NCBI GenBank assembly: GCA_030606285.1
Contig: JAUWGS010000008.1
Location: 1-64,000 of the forward strand
Direction of reading: 5' to 3'
Source: Planctomycetales bacterium
GTDB lineage: Bacteria > 4484-113
DNA: 64,000 bases
Shown here: piece by piece, positions 1 through 8,606 of the stretch
Position numbering within the stretch: the first letter of the stretch is position 1
How the letters are laid out: each line of letters begins with the position of its first letter
Notes under the pieces: model-generated
What the model saw: the letters and a program-made list of their open reading frames with translations, nothing else
Database searches by the model: none
Told to the model about the DNA's origin: nothing
Made by a program: the position numbers and the translations under genes

Positions 1-1908
1 GCGGGCGCTGCGAAGGCCGTGAGCCAAGCACCGAGCGGCGATGCCAACAAGCCCACTGATCTCACGCTGGTGGACATTGGCGAAAGCGAGTACCTGCTGT
101 TGTGGCACGAAGTGAACGTTGGAGACTACGACAACAACGGCTCTGTAGGCATAGCGGACATCACGCCTATCGCGATGCATTACAGCGAGACGTACGATCC
201 GGAGGATGTGAACTGCGCACTGGCGCTGATTGACAGCAGCGGAAACCACACGGTGGACATATCGGATATCACGGGCATCGCGATGAACTTCGGGACGAGC
301 CTGGCGGGCTACAACGTGTACGTTGAAGGAGCGTTGCAGCCCAACCAGGGTGACCCGGGCGACATGTCCGTGATGCGTCCGGCTGATCCCGGTAGTGAGC
401 GGGTCAGCTACCGCTACTCGCTAACGCTTGGCGGACTGGTGAACGCAACGGTGAAGCCTGCGGACTCTGGCGGAGCCGAGGGTGTGGAGAGCGACCCGGC
501 GCAGCTCGGCACGGGAGACGCGCCTGCGGCGCCACAGAACCTGAGCGCATCGGCGAGCCAGGCCATCGGCCCGGGGCGGATATTGCTTACGTGGACGGCG
601 AACACCGAAGACGACCTGGTAGCATACTGGCTGTACCGCACGGACGGCGTTGTCGCGTACGAGAAGATAGCCACTATTTCCAGCACCACCTTCCCCCTGA
701 TGTACACGGACGACAACGACGAAGCGCTGCTCGCAGCGGGCGTGGAGTACACGTACTACCTGACGGCGGTGGACGAGGACGAATTTGAGTCCGAGCCCAG
801 CAATGAGGCTCCGCAGACAGCGTTCTTCCCCGATCCGCCGACAGCGCCCACGCCAATTGACGCGACCAGCGAAGACCTTCCGTACAGCTACTGCATCGAG
901 GTATCCTGGGGCGATTCGGAGTCGGACTACCTAGACGGCTACGAAGTATGGCGGATGGGCCCCGGAGAGACGGAGTTTACGCTCTGGACATCGACAGGTA
1001 CGTCAACCCATACGCTCCTGAATAGCGGGTTGACCGGGGGCGAGACCTACACGTACACCGCGCGCGCATTCGACATTTTTAGCCAGTACAGCGACTTCAG
1101 CGGTGAGGCGAGCGCGGTACCCACGTCGTATATCCCAATGGAGATCTACTCGGTTACTACCGACCAGACGACATTGCAGGTGGGTTCCGGTGAGAGGGCG
1201 CACCTGGTGGTTGACCTCAGCGACCCCTCAGCCGACATCACGTGGGAGGCCACGGACGGCACGTTTGATGGCGGTGACACTGGCGTTGCGGTCACTTATG
1301 CACCTCCAGGCTCCGGCGGCGCGAAGCACGTGACGGTGACGGTTACCGCTGATGATGGTATAGGCGAGGCTAACGACTCCATCGAGCTGTTTATTACAAC
1401 GCTGGAGAACCTAGGCGTAGCACCGCTCTTCACGGAGTTCTCGTATCAGCAGCAGGGAGATTACCCGTTCGAGAACTACGTGAATCAGACCCACGTTATA
1501 ACGCTCAACTTCTGGGCTTGGTGGTGTGGCCCTTGTGAAGGGGAGTTGCCATTCATGGCTGACCTGATTGACGATTATGGAGCTGATGGATACGACCACA
1601 TCGGCGTTCATCTCAGCAACCTAGGGAGTAAGACTTGGGAGGAGACCGAGTTATGGTACGAGTCGTACAGCGACGGTTTGCTGATTACGTGGAAGGACTG
1701 GTACCGGGACGGTCCCGGTAGCTGGGATGGACCAGTGTTCACTATGTATCGGACAGTCTCAGGCTTCCCGAAAGGTATTCCGCAGACTTATTTGATCGAC
1801 CGCGACGGACACATCCGGTTCATGGTTTACGCCACCATTAGCGGACCTGATGAGGAGGGCGAGTATGAGAACAACGTTCGTGAGCTTCTAGGGAAGCCCC
1901 CAATGTAG
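1..1908 (+). CDS. Secreted multidomain protein (5' end probably outside window): dockerin-like duplicated motif, fibronectin III-like domains, C-terminal TlpA/thioredoxin-like domain
   Basis: ORF 19..1908 is open to the window edge. Motifs: VGDYDNNGSVGIADITPIAMHY, repeated FN3-like segments (APQNLSASAS...LLTWTANTEDDLVAYWLYR), and NFWAWWCGPCEGELPFM with a CxxC thioredoxin site. Confidence 0.8.
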   Translation, partial: AGAAKAVSQAPSGDANKPTDLTLVDIGESEYLLLWHEVNVGDYDNNGSVGIADITPIAMHYSETYDPEDVNCALALIDSSGNHTVDISDITGIAMNFGTSLAGYNVYVEGALQPNQGDPGDMSVMRPADPGSERVSYRYSLTLGGLVNATVKPADSGGAEGVESDPAQLGTGDAPAAPQNLSASASQAIGPGRILLTWTANTEDDLVAYWLYRTDGVVAYEKIATISSTTFPLMYTDDNDEALLAAGVEYTYYLTAVDEDEFESEPSNEAPQTAFFPDPPTAPTPIDATSEDLPYSYCIEVSWGDSESDYLDGYEVWRMGPGETEFTLWTSTGTSTHTLLNSGLTGGETYTYTARAFDIFSQYSDFSGEASAVPTSYIPMEIYSVTTDQTTLQVGSGERAHLVVDLSDPSADITWEATDGTFDGGDTGVAVTYAPPGSGGAKHVTVTVTADDGIGEANDSIELFITTLENLGVAPLFTEFSYQQQGDYPFENYVNQTHVITLNFWAWWCGPCEGELPFMADLIDDYGADGYDHIGVHLSNLGSKTWEETELWYESYSDGLLITWKDWYRDGPGSWDGPVFTMYRTVSGFPKGIPQTYLIDRDGHIRFMVYATISGPDEEGEYENNVRELLGKPPM

Positions 1909-1937
1909 TTAGGTAGCCTCATTGATGTGGCTATTTG

Positions 1938-1967
1938 AAAGGGCGGGGCATGATGCCCCGCCCTTTT
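1938..1967 (+). terminator. Rho-independent terminator
   Basis: AAAGGGCGGGGCAT-G-ATGCCCCGCCCTTTT: long GC-rich palindrome with a T tract, just after the stop at 1908. Confidence 0.85.
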
Positions 1968-2002
1968 CTTGTGAGATTGAATGGCGTTCGAGAGTGTCTT
2001 TT

Positions 2003-2042
2003 GCACCAATAATGGTGTATTTATGGTATACTATATTGGTGC
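2003..2042 (+). promoter_or_regulatory. Candidate promoter/operator of the TA module
   Basis: Inverted repeat GCACCAATA (2003-2011) / TATTGGTGC (2034-2042) flanking a -10-like TATACT (2027-2032). Confidence 0.6.
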
Positions 2043-2068
2043 GAAAAGTGGTGCAAACAGGGGAGCCG

Positions 2069-2326
2069 GTGAAGCAGGCGGTTCGGGCGACGGTGACTCT
2101 TCCGGCGTGGCTGGACAAGCTGGCGCTGAAGCTTGGGCGGTTGCAGGGATTCAGGACGCGCACTCAGGTGCTCCACGAGGCGCTGCTGCAGTACGTTAAG
2201 GAAGCCGAGCGCGAGCTGTTCGACGCAGCAATGGGCGAGATGGCGCGCGATCCGAGCATCCAAGCGGATGTGAAGGGCATTGAGCGCGAGTATGCGGCGG
2301 CGGAATCTGACGGCCTGGGCGAGTAG
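2069..2326 (+). CDS. Ribbon-helix-helix (CopG-like) antitoxin
   Basis: VKQAVRATVTLPAWLDKLALKLGRLQGFRTRTQVLHEALLQYVKEAERE; GGGGAG SD before GTG 2069 (GTG 2039 is an alternative start); directly followed by a MazF-like gene. Confidence 0.7.
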   Translation: MKQAVRATVTLPAWLDKLALKLGRLQGFRTRTQVLHEALLQYVKEAERELFDAAMGEMARDPSIQADVKGIEREYAAAESDGLGE

Positions 2327-2328
2327 AG

Positions 2329-2673
2329 ATGCCTGTGCGCGGCGAAATCTACTTCGTGGAGCTTCAACCCGCTAAAGGCCGGGAGCAGCGGGGGAAGCGA
2401 CCGGTGCTTGTGGTCTCCAGCGACGCTATTAATACTAAGCCGCTTGCGGTGACAGTGGTCGTAGGCACGAGCGGGGAAAACGTCGCGCTGGACTATCCGT
2501 CGAACGTAAGAGTCTCGACGGACGAAAGCGGGCTGCCGAAAGAGACTGTGTTTTACTGCTTCCAGTTGCGGTCGCTCGACCCGGCGCGGTTCCCCAGCGC
2601 TCCTGCAGGAAGGCTCAGCTCTACGAAGATGGAAAAAGTTGACCGGGCGCTAAGGCTGTGCCTGGACTTGTGA
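2329..2673 (+). CDS. MazF/PemK-family endoribonuclease toxin
   Basis: MPVRGEIYFVELQPAKGREQRGKRPVLVVSSDAIN...VVVGTS: typical MazF/PemK N-terminus. Confidence 0.85.
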   Translation: MPVRGEIYFVELQPAKGREQRGKRPVLVVSSDAINTKPLAVTVVVGTSGENVALDYPSNVRVSTDESGLPKETVFYCFQLRSLDPARFPSAPAGRLSSTKMEKVDRALRLCLDL

Positions 2674-2760
2674 AGTATTAGTGCTGCTTGCTGTGGAAGG
2701 GCTGCCCTAAAGATCCCCCATTGGGTGGCGCCACCTATCCAGGGGGCGCACCTTCTTCTG

Positions 2761-2830
2761 TAGGGGCACGGCACGCCGTGCCCTCCAAATACGAGTTATG
2801 GAGAGAGGGCAAGGCATGCCTTGCCCCTAC
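2761..2830. repeat. Two palindromic repeat copies in inverted orientation
   Basis: TAGGGGCACGGCACGCCGTGCCCTC (2761-2785) and GAGGGCAAGGCATGCCTTGCCCCTAC (2806-2830); each is self-complementary and they are near-identical inverted copies. Confidence 0.8.
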
Positions 2831-2842
2831 AACCCTGGGTGC

Positions 2843-5029
2843 TTAGAATTCTTCGTCCGAAGGCGGTGGGGCGATGAGGAGCTCTCGGTTGCCCTGGTGG
2901 TCGGCGGGGCTGACGACCTGCTGCGCTTCTAGCTGCTCCATAATCCTCGCGGCGCGGTTATAGCCAATCTTCAGGCGTCGCTGGAGCAGTGACGTCGAGG
3001 CGCGACCGGCGCTGGTGATGATATCGAGCGCGTCGGCGTAGAGTTCGTCTAGCTCGGCATCTTCTTCGCCCGCATCCCAGTCTTCCTCGCCCTCGCTCGC
3101 GTAGGCGGTGATGTCTTCGATGTAGTCGGGCTCGATCTGCTGGCGCAGGAACTCGGCGATCCGTTTGACCTCTTCGTCACGCACCCACGCGCCCTGCACC
3201 CGCAGGGGCTTGGGGATGCCCACCGGGAAGTAGAGCATATCGCCGGAGCCGAGAAGTTTTTCCGCGCCGGGCATATCGATGATGGTGCGTGAATCTATCT
3301 GGCTGACCACGGCGAAGGCGATGCGCGAGGGGATGTTCATCTTAATGTTGCCGGTGATAATGGTTGCGTCGGGACGCTGCGTGGCGACGACCAGGTGGAT
3401 ACCGGTGGCGCGCGCCAGATGCGCGATGCGTCCGATGAGCTTTTCGATGACCGGGCCTGCGGCTTTGATGAGGTCCGCCAGCTCGTCAATGACGACCAGG
3501 ATGTAAGGCAGCGGGCCCGTTTCTGGCGGCTCGGCGTTGTACCCGTCAATACTCTTTACGCCGTATTCCTCGAAACCGCGCAGGCGGCTCTCCATTTCCG
3601 CGACCACCCACTTGAGCGTGCTTTGAACCTCGTTTATGTCGTGCACGATCGGCGCGGCGAGATGCGGCGTGTCCTTAAATACGCTCATCTCCACGCGCTT
3701 GGGGTCGATGAGTATCAGCCGCACAGTCGCGGGTGAGTTGCGGTACATCAGCGAAACGAGCATTGAGTTCAGGCACACGCTCTTGCCGCTTCCGGTGCTG
3801 CCGGCAACGAGTAGGTGGTGCATATGATGCAAATTGCCGATGACGGGTTTCCCGGCTAAGTCGCGCCCGATGGGCACGGCGAGGGGATGGGTCTGGGACG
3901 CCAGTTCGGGGGACTCGAGCAGCGAGCGCAGCGCGATCTTGTTGAACTTGCGGTTCGGCACTTCTAAGCCCACCGCGCTGCGGCCGGGGATGGGCGTTTC
4001 CAGCCGTACAGCGGGAACCGCAAGTTCGAGCGCGAGATTGTCCGCAAGCGAATGCAGGCGGCTTACATTAATGCCCGGCGCGATGCGCAGCTCGAAACGG
4101 GTCACCCTCGGGCCGACTTCCCATCCAGCGACTTCGCTTTCGATATTGAACGCTTTGAGCGTGTCGACGATGATGTGCGAGTTGCGCTTGAGTATGTCCT
4201 CGGAGACTTCTGAGAATGCGACCTCGCTTAGCAGCCCTAGCGGCGGGAATTCGTAGGCTTCTTCTGCCGCGCGGAAGCGGAACGCCTGCTGGCCGACTTC
4301 CATTTCGGCGGCTGGAGCCAGCGGCTCTTCTTCGGGCAGCTCGTCCTCGACGGTTCGTGCGGGCCTGGTCTCCACGACTTCATCCAGCCCCTCTATTTCC
4401 GCCAGTTCTTCGGAGGCTTCCGCGTCCATAATCTCGCGGCGGCGGCGCAGCTCGGTTTCTTCGGCCCTTCGGCGCGCACTCTCGCGCATATCGTGCGCAA
4501 GGCTCTCGATGAGGCGCAGCGCCGGGCTGAGAAACGCCCGGCCCGCAAAGATGATGAGCAGCGCTGCAAGCAGGAAGATGAGGAGAATCGGATAGAGAAG
4601 TCCGAGCGCGGGTTGCGCGTAGCCGTTAATGTAGCTTCCCGCGATGCCGCCCCATCCGTTCGCGAAGCGCCCTGTGGTATCGTCGGGGCTGAGAGCTCCG
4701 AGCAGCAGGCAGAATACCGCTGACAGCGCAAGGAGCTTCCAGAAAGCGCGCAAAAACTCCGGGCGCGCCTGCAAGGGTAGGGCTGCGAGCCCCAGCAGAA
4801 GAATGAGCACAAGCACCACGTAGGCCGCAATGCCAATGCCGCCGAACAGCGGGCGGTTGATCAGGCCTGACGCGGTCCCTGCGAGATCCGGGAAGAACAG
4901 CGAGATACCCACCAGCAGGAAAACGAGCAGAACAAGCAGGGCCAGCAGGTCCTGCCATACCTCGCGTGGGAGCCCGAGCACGCGGAAGTTCTTGCGCTTG
5001 CGCCGACGGCTTTTACGTGCCATGACCAT
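2843..5029 (-). CDS. ftsK: DNA translocase FtsK/SpoIIIE
   Basis: N-terminal TM segments, HHLLVAGSTGSGKSVCLNSML Walker A, VVIDELADL Walker B, C-terminal winged-helix gamma-like domain. Confidence 0.95.
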   Translation of the reverse strand: MVMARKSRRRKRKNFRVLGLPREVWQDLLALLVLLVFLLVGISLFFPDLAGTASGLINRPLFGGIGIAAYVVLVLILLLGLAALPLQARPEFLRAFWKLLALSAVFCLLLGALSPDDTTGRFANGWGGIAGSYINGYAQPALGLLYPILLIFLLAALLIIFAGRAFLSPALRLIESLAHDMRESARRRAEETELRRRREIMDAEASEELAEIEGLDEVVETRPARTVEDELPEEEPLAPAAEMEVGQQAFRFRAAEEAYEFPPLGLLSEVAFSEVSEDILKRNSHIIVDTLKAFNIESEVAGWEVGPRVTRFELRIAPGINVSRLHSLADNLALELAVPAVRLETPIPGRSAVGLEVPNRKFNKIALRSLLESPELASQTHPLAVPIGRDLAGKPVIGNLHHMHHLLVAGSTGSGKSVCLNSMLVSLMYRNSPATVRLILIDPKRVEMSVFKDTPHLAAPIVHDINEVQSTLKWVVAEMESRLRGFEEYGVKSIDGYNAEPPETGPLPYILVVIDELADLIKAAGPVIEKLIGRIAHLARATGIHLVVATQRPDATIITGNIKMNIPSRIAFAVVSQIDSRTIIDMPGAEKLLGSGDMLYFPVGIPKPLRVQGAWVRDEEVKRIAEFLRQQIEPDYIEDITAYASEGEEDWDAGEEDAELDELYADALDIITSAGRASTSLLQRRLKIGYNRAARIMEQLEAQQVVSPADHQGNRELLIAPPPSDEEF

Positions 5030-5089
5030 ACAGATTATACGCTATAGAGATTCCCTGTGGCCAGTGCTGCAGAGTCGCCGGTGATGTGT

Positions 5090-5343
5090 TATAATTCCCA
5101 GGCTAGCGGATGGTGAACCTTGATAGTCGCCCGGCGGGCAGCGGATAAGGTGCATCCGTGTTTCCAGGGGGAGTGTCTACTGGAGTGTAATACCCCAGAG
5201 GCCGGATGAACTTGTCGGCTGTAAATGGACTCATTTAGCATAATTCCCCGTCGGCGCGCTCCGAGTTGAGGGCGACTCGGCATAGGGACTCATTTCATCC
5301 CAATTCTTGAATGAGTTAATAATCCGGAAGGAGGTTTGGAAAA
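5090..5343 (+). promoter_or_regulatory. Promoter and long 5' leader of the pilin genes
   Basis: TATAAT near 5090 is about 240 nt upstream of the GTG start; hairpin CCGAGT(5261-5266)/ACTCGG(5275-5280); SD AAGGAGG 5328-5334. Confidence 0.5.
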
Positions 5344-6402
5344 GTGTTGAGAACGAAAAAGGGTTTCACCCTAATTGAGTTGCTGGTGGTCATCGTTATC
5401 ATTGGCATCCTCGTGGCGATCGCGCTGCCCAACTTTATCAAGATTAAGGTGAAGGCGCGCGAGGCGGAGGTTAAGCAGAATCTCCACGCGATCCAGCTTG
5501 CCATTGAGCGTTACGCTACTGATACGGGCGGCAATTACCCGTGGTTCCTGTTCGGCGGAGACGTGTACTACAACGTCGGCACCATTAAGTGGTGTAATAC
5601 CCCGTACGATATCGAGCCCGGAACGCCGGGATGTAGGCATCCGTTTGACTTGTTCAATGCCGCGCTCACCTCACCCGGCCCGGTAGAGCCGCACACCTAC
5701 GGCGGTCAAGGTCTGAACGTAAACACCATTGGAACGCGGGGCTTCGAATTTGGCGATACTCTCGCCTACGAAGGATATCTGCCGCAGTATCCGATGAACC
5801 CGTTCCTGTCGGATAAGGCCATTCTCATACATGGGAAGGATTCTGTGAACTACTACCAGTATATGCCCTTCCGTGCATGCGGCGGCGAGATGGGACGCAA
5901 CATGTTTAATATCGGGTGGTCCGGTGAAGGCGCCTGCATGATGGCCTATGACATTGACGGTGAGGACGATGACTCCATCAAGCTCTCGTTCCCGGGTCAG
6001 TTCTACTATCATCCGCGCTTCTCCGACGGTGCCTGCAACGCAGATCATTTTACCGCGCAGTACCTCTCAGTCGATTCCGATGTTGGGCCAAATTGGGTGA
6101 TCCGGATCGGTGCGAGCGCGCGACCGGCTCAAGTGTGGAGTCACGATGTTGCCGGTTATGACCTGCTGGCCGTTGGCGACCCGGGCACTGACGGTATGGA
6201 CATTGACTATTCGATATCAGGCGGCGGATGGAAGGATCACGGAAAGAGAACGGGCTATCTGAACAACATACCCGAGCCGAATCCCTACAACATCGGTGAC
6301 GGCAACGACTACGAGCCACGCACGGTACCCGATGGTATCCCTGACTATTACATCATCCACCTGAGCAGCTCGCAGGATGCGAAGCCTCAGGGCATTTTCT
6401 AG
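5344..6402 (+). CDS. Type IV pilin-like / pseudopilin with prepilin methylation motif
   Basis: KKGFTLIELLVVIVIIGILVAIALPNFIKIK prepilin signature; SD AAGGAGG before GTG. Confidence 0.9.
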   Translation: MLRTKKGFTLIELLVVIVIIGILVAIALPNFIKIKVKAREAEVKQNLHAIQLAIERYATDTGGNYPWFLFGGDVYYNVGTIKWCNTPYDIEPGTPGCRHPFDLFNAALTSPGPVEPHTYGGQGLNVNTIGTRGFEFGDTLAYEGYLPQYPMNPFLSDKAILIHGKDSVNYYQYMPFRACGGEMGRNMFNIGWSGEGACMMAYDIDGEDDDSIKLSFPGQFYYHPRFSDGACNADHFTAQYLSVDSDVGPNWVIRIGASARPAQVWSHDVAGYDLLAVGDPGTDGMDIDYSISGGGWKDHGKRTGYLNNIPEPNPYNIGDGNDYEPRTVPDGIPDYYIIHLSSSQDAKPQGIF

Positions 6403-6424
6403 TGTGTTTTAGGAGGTGAAACTA

Positions 6425-7465
6425 ATGAGTTCTCGGAGGTCAGGCTTTACGCTCATTGAGTTGCTGGTGGTCATCGTGATCATCGGCATCCTTGTGGCCA
6501 TCGCCCTGCCCAACTTCATCAAGGTACGGGAGAAGGCCAAAGAGGCTGAGGTGAAGCAGAATCTTCATGCAGTCCAGCTCGCTATTGAGCGCTATGCTAC
6601 AGACAACGCGTACGGCAACTATCCCCCGTACATCCTCGGCGGTGACTGGACTGACAGCAATGTCATCAACGAGGAGTACTACATCTACGCCCAACTGGAT
6701 CAGCTTGAGGTGCCGCCGTGGAAGTATGGTGGCGCCACCGTGCCGCCATTCGCCCCCCAGGGCAATGGCGACTACCTGGTTATGGAAGGCTATATGGCGT
6801 CGTACCCGAGCAACCCGTTCATTAAGCGCGGTAATCTGCAGCCAAGGCGGCTCGTACACGATGTGCACTGGCGCAGCAACGGAGACGGAACCTTCTTCCG
6901 GCGTACAATCGGCGGTGATGATAACACCAAGATGGTTGAGATCTGGGGCCCACCGCCCGTGAGTGTTTTCGGCGTGATCGGTATGGCAGGCGACCTCTAT
7001 GTGATTCCTCCATATCCTGACTTGGTGACCTCTGAAGGTCTCTGGGAGACACGTCCCTTCAAGGATCCCAACGAGGATGAGTTCCGTGCAATCGGCAGCC
7101 GCCTGCTGGTGGGCAACTTCTCGTACTTCACCCGTCTAACCAGCATGTGCTGGGTTATTTATAACAGCCCACACGAGGTCGCAGGATATACTCTCGCCGG
7201 TTACGGCACGCTGAAGAACCTGGGCCAGGATGTTTACGACCGGATGGGCGAGTACTTCCCGCGTCAGCGCTGCGCCGACTGCGCTTCCGCAAACTATTTC
7301 GGTGGTTACGGGTTCCTGCCCTGCCAGACTGATGCTGAAGCAGGGATGCCGAACACGCGCTCCATTTCGCGCGGCGGTCCTGACACCCAGCCCGACGGTG
7401 TCATCATCGTCCTCGACTCCGGCGTGGACAAGAAGAGCATGAATCCCACTGAGGAAGTGGGTTAA
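6425..7465 (+). CDS. Type IV pilin-like / pseudopilin, paralogue of the preceding gene
   Basis: RRSGFTLIELLVVIVIIGILVAIALPNFIKVREKAKEAEVKQNLHAVQLAIERYAT; SD GGAGG then ATG 6425. Confidence 0.9.
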   Translation: MSSRRSGFTLIELLVVIVIIGILVAIALPNFIKVREKAKEAEVKQNLHAVQLAIERYATDNAYGNYPPYILGGDWTDSNVINEEYYIYAQLDQLEVPPWKYGGATVPPFAPQGNGDYLVMEGYMASYPSNPFIKRGNLQPRRLVHDVHWRSNGDGTFFRRTIGGDDNTKMVEIWGPPPVSVFGVIGMAGDLYVIPPYPDLVTSEGLWETRPFKDPNEDEFRAIGSRLLVGNFSYFTRLTSMCWVIYNSPHEVAGYTLAGYGTLKNLGQDVYDRMGEYFPRQRCADCASANYFGGYGFLPCQTDAEAGMPNTRSISRGGPDTQPDGVIIVLDSGVDKKSMNPTEEVG

Positions 7466-7505
7466 GGCTCTAGCTCTTCCCAGACCTTTCACAAGGAAAA
7501 AACAA

Positions 7506-7536
7506 GCCTCGTCCCCGAAAGGGGACGGGGCTATGT
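7506..7536 (+). terminator. Probable intrinsic terminator
   Basis: GCCTCGTCCCC-GAAA-GGGGACGGGGC hairpin after the second pilin; T tract is weak. Confidence 0.6.
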
Positions 7537-7639
7537 ATTTACACCGACTTTCCTGTGCGCGCGCAGTTCTTCTGCTGACGCGTCGCGGCTGATGGTGTGA
7601 CGAGCGGGCCGGGGAACGAACGGCTTCGGCAAAGCAGTC

Positions 7640-8548
7640 TCAATAGCTGAGCATTATTTCCTTGATGCGCCCGGTAAGCTTCAGCGCATCATCCATAGTC
7701 CGCTGCCACATGTTCCGGCCGAAGATAAGGCCGGTTGCGCCGGCGGCCATCGCCGCCTGCGCCTTCTGAAGCAGCTCTTGGTCGCCTGTTCTACTTCCGC
7801 CGGAGACCAAAACGAAAGTCTTGCCGGTGGACTGCACGATCTGCCTGAGCGCTTCCTGCGCGGTGATCTCAAGCGCGCTGTAGGGCTCGGGAGCGTCTTT
7901 ATCTCTCTTCGGATCTATCTCCGGAAAGTTGACCTTCACCACATCCGCTCCGAGTTCCTGGGCGACGCGCGCGGCGTAGTCAATAGCGTAGAAGCTGTCT
8001 CGACCGCCTTTGCGCTCGACGGCTTCGCCCCGGGGATAGGCCCATACGATCAGCGGTATCCCCAGAAGGTCGCACTCCGACCGGACTTCCGCCAGCTGCG
8101 CAATGTCCTCGTCCTGCATCGGCGAGCCTACGAACAGCGTGTAGCCCACCGCATCCGCCCCCAGCCTCACTGCGTCCTCAACGGATGCGGTAAGGGGACT
8201 GAACGCTTCAGCGTCCGGTGGGATGTTCGTCTTGCCGTTAATCTTTAGAATGAGCGGGACTTCGCCAGCGTACTGCTCGTGGTATTTTGCTGCCAGTCCG
8301 ATGTGCAGCGCAATCGCCGAGTAGCCGCCGTCTCTGGCGAGCTGGTACTGGAAGGCGGGGAACTTGCCGTCCGGGTTGGCGAAAAAGTCCGCGGGACCGT
8401 GCTCCAGCCCCTGGTCAATCGGCAGCACGAGCATCTTGCCGTTGCCGGGACCGTGCTCGTAGAGCAATCGGTGCAGGCGGGTGCGCTTGCCCAGGCTCAG
8501 ACCCATGTCGTTTAGCGTCGGCGGTTCGTAGTACTGCGACATACTCAC
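7640..8548 (-). CDS. fbaB: Class I fructose-bisphosphate aldolase (FbaB/DhnA type)
   Basis: MLVLPIDQGLEHGPADFF, PLILKINGKT, VVKVNFPE, FVLVSGGSRTGD, GLIFGRNMWQR. Confidence 0.88.
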   Translation of the reverse strand: MSMSQYYEPPTLNDMGLSLGKRTRLHRLLYEHGPGNGKMLVLPIDQGLEHGPADFFANPDGKFPAFQYQLARDGGYSAIALHIGLAAKYHEQYAGEVPLILKINGKTNIPPDAEAFSPLTASVEDAVRLGADAVGYTLFVGSPMQDEDIAQLAEVRSECDLLGIPLIVWAYPRGEAVERKGGRDSFYAIDYAARVAQELGADVVKVNFPEIDPKRDKDAPEPYSALEITAQEALRQIVQSTGKTFVLVSGGSRTGDQELLQKAQAAMAAGATGLIFGRNMWQRTMDDALKLTGRIKEIMLSY

Positions 8549-8606
8549 GCTCCTTCACCGCAGCGTGCCGGTGATATTAGCACAATCAGCCACGCCGTCG
8601 GCGTGG

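Noticed and set aside
414-752. Antisense ORFs of 60-280 aa throughout the track (e.g. 414..752, 9151..9504, 39437..40447)
   Set aside because: They lie opposite strongly supported CDSs in a GC-rich genome, have Arg/Ser/Pro-rich composition and no recognisable domains.
5100-5340. Known riboswitch (c-di-GMP, cobalamin) or SRP RNA in the pilin leader
   Set aside because: No consensus elements of these families were recognised; only the generic alternative-pairing observation is kept.
8590-8606. CCACGCCG-T-CGGCGTGG hairpin between the aldolase and helicase genes as a terminator
   Set aside because: No T tract follows on either strand; may be chance or a minor structure.
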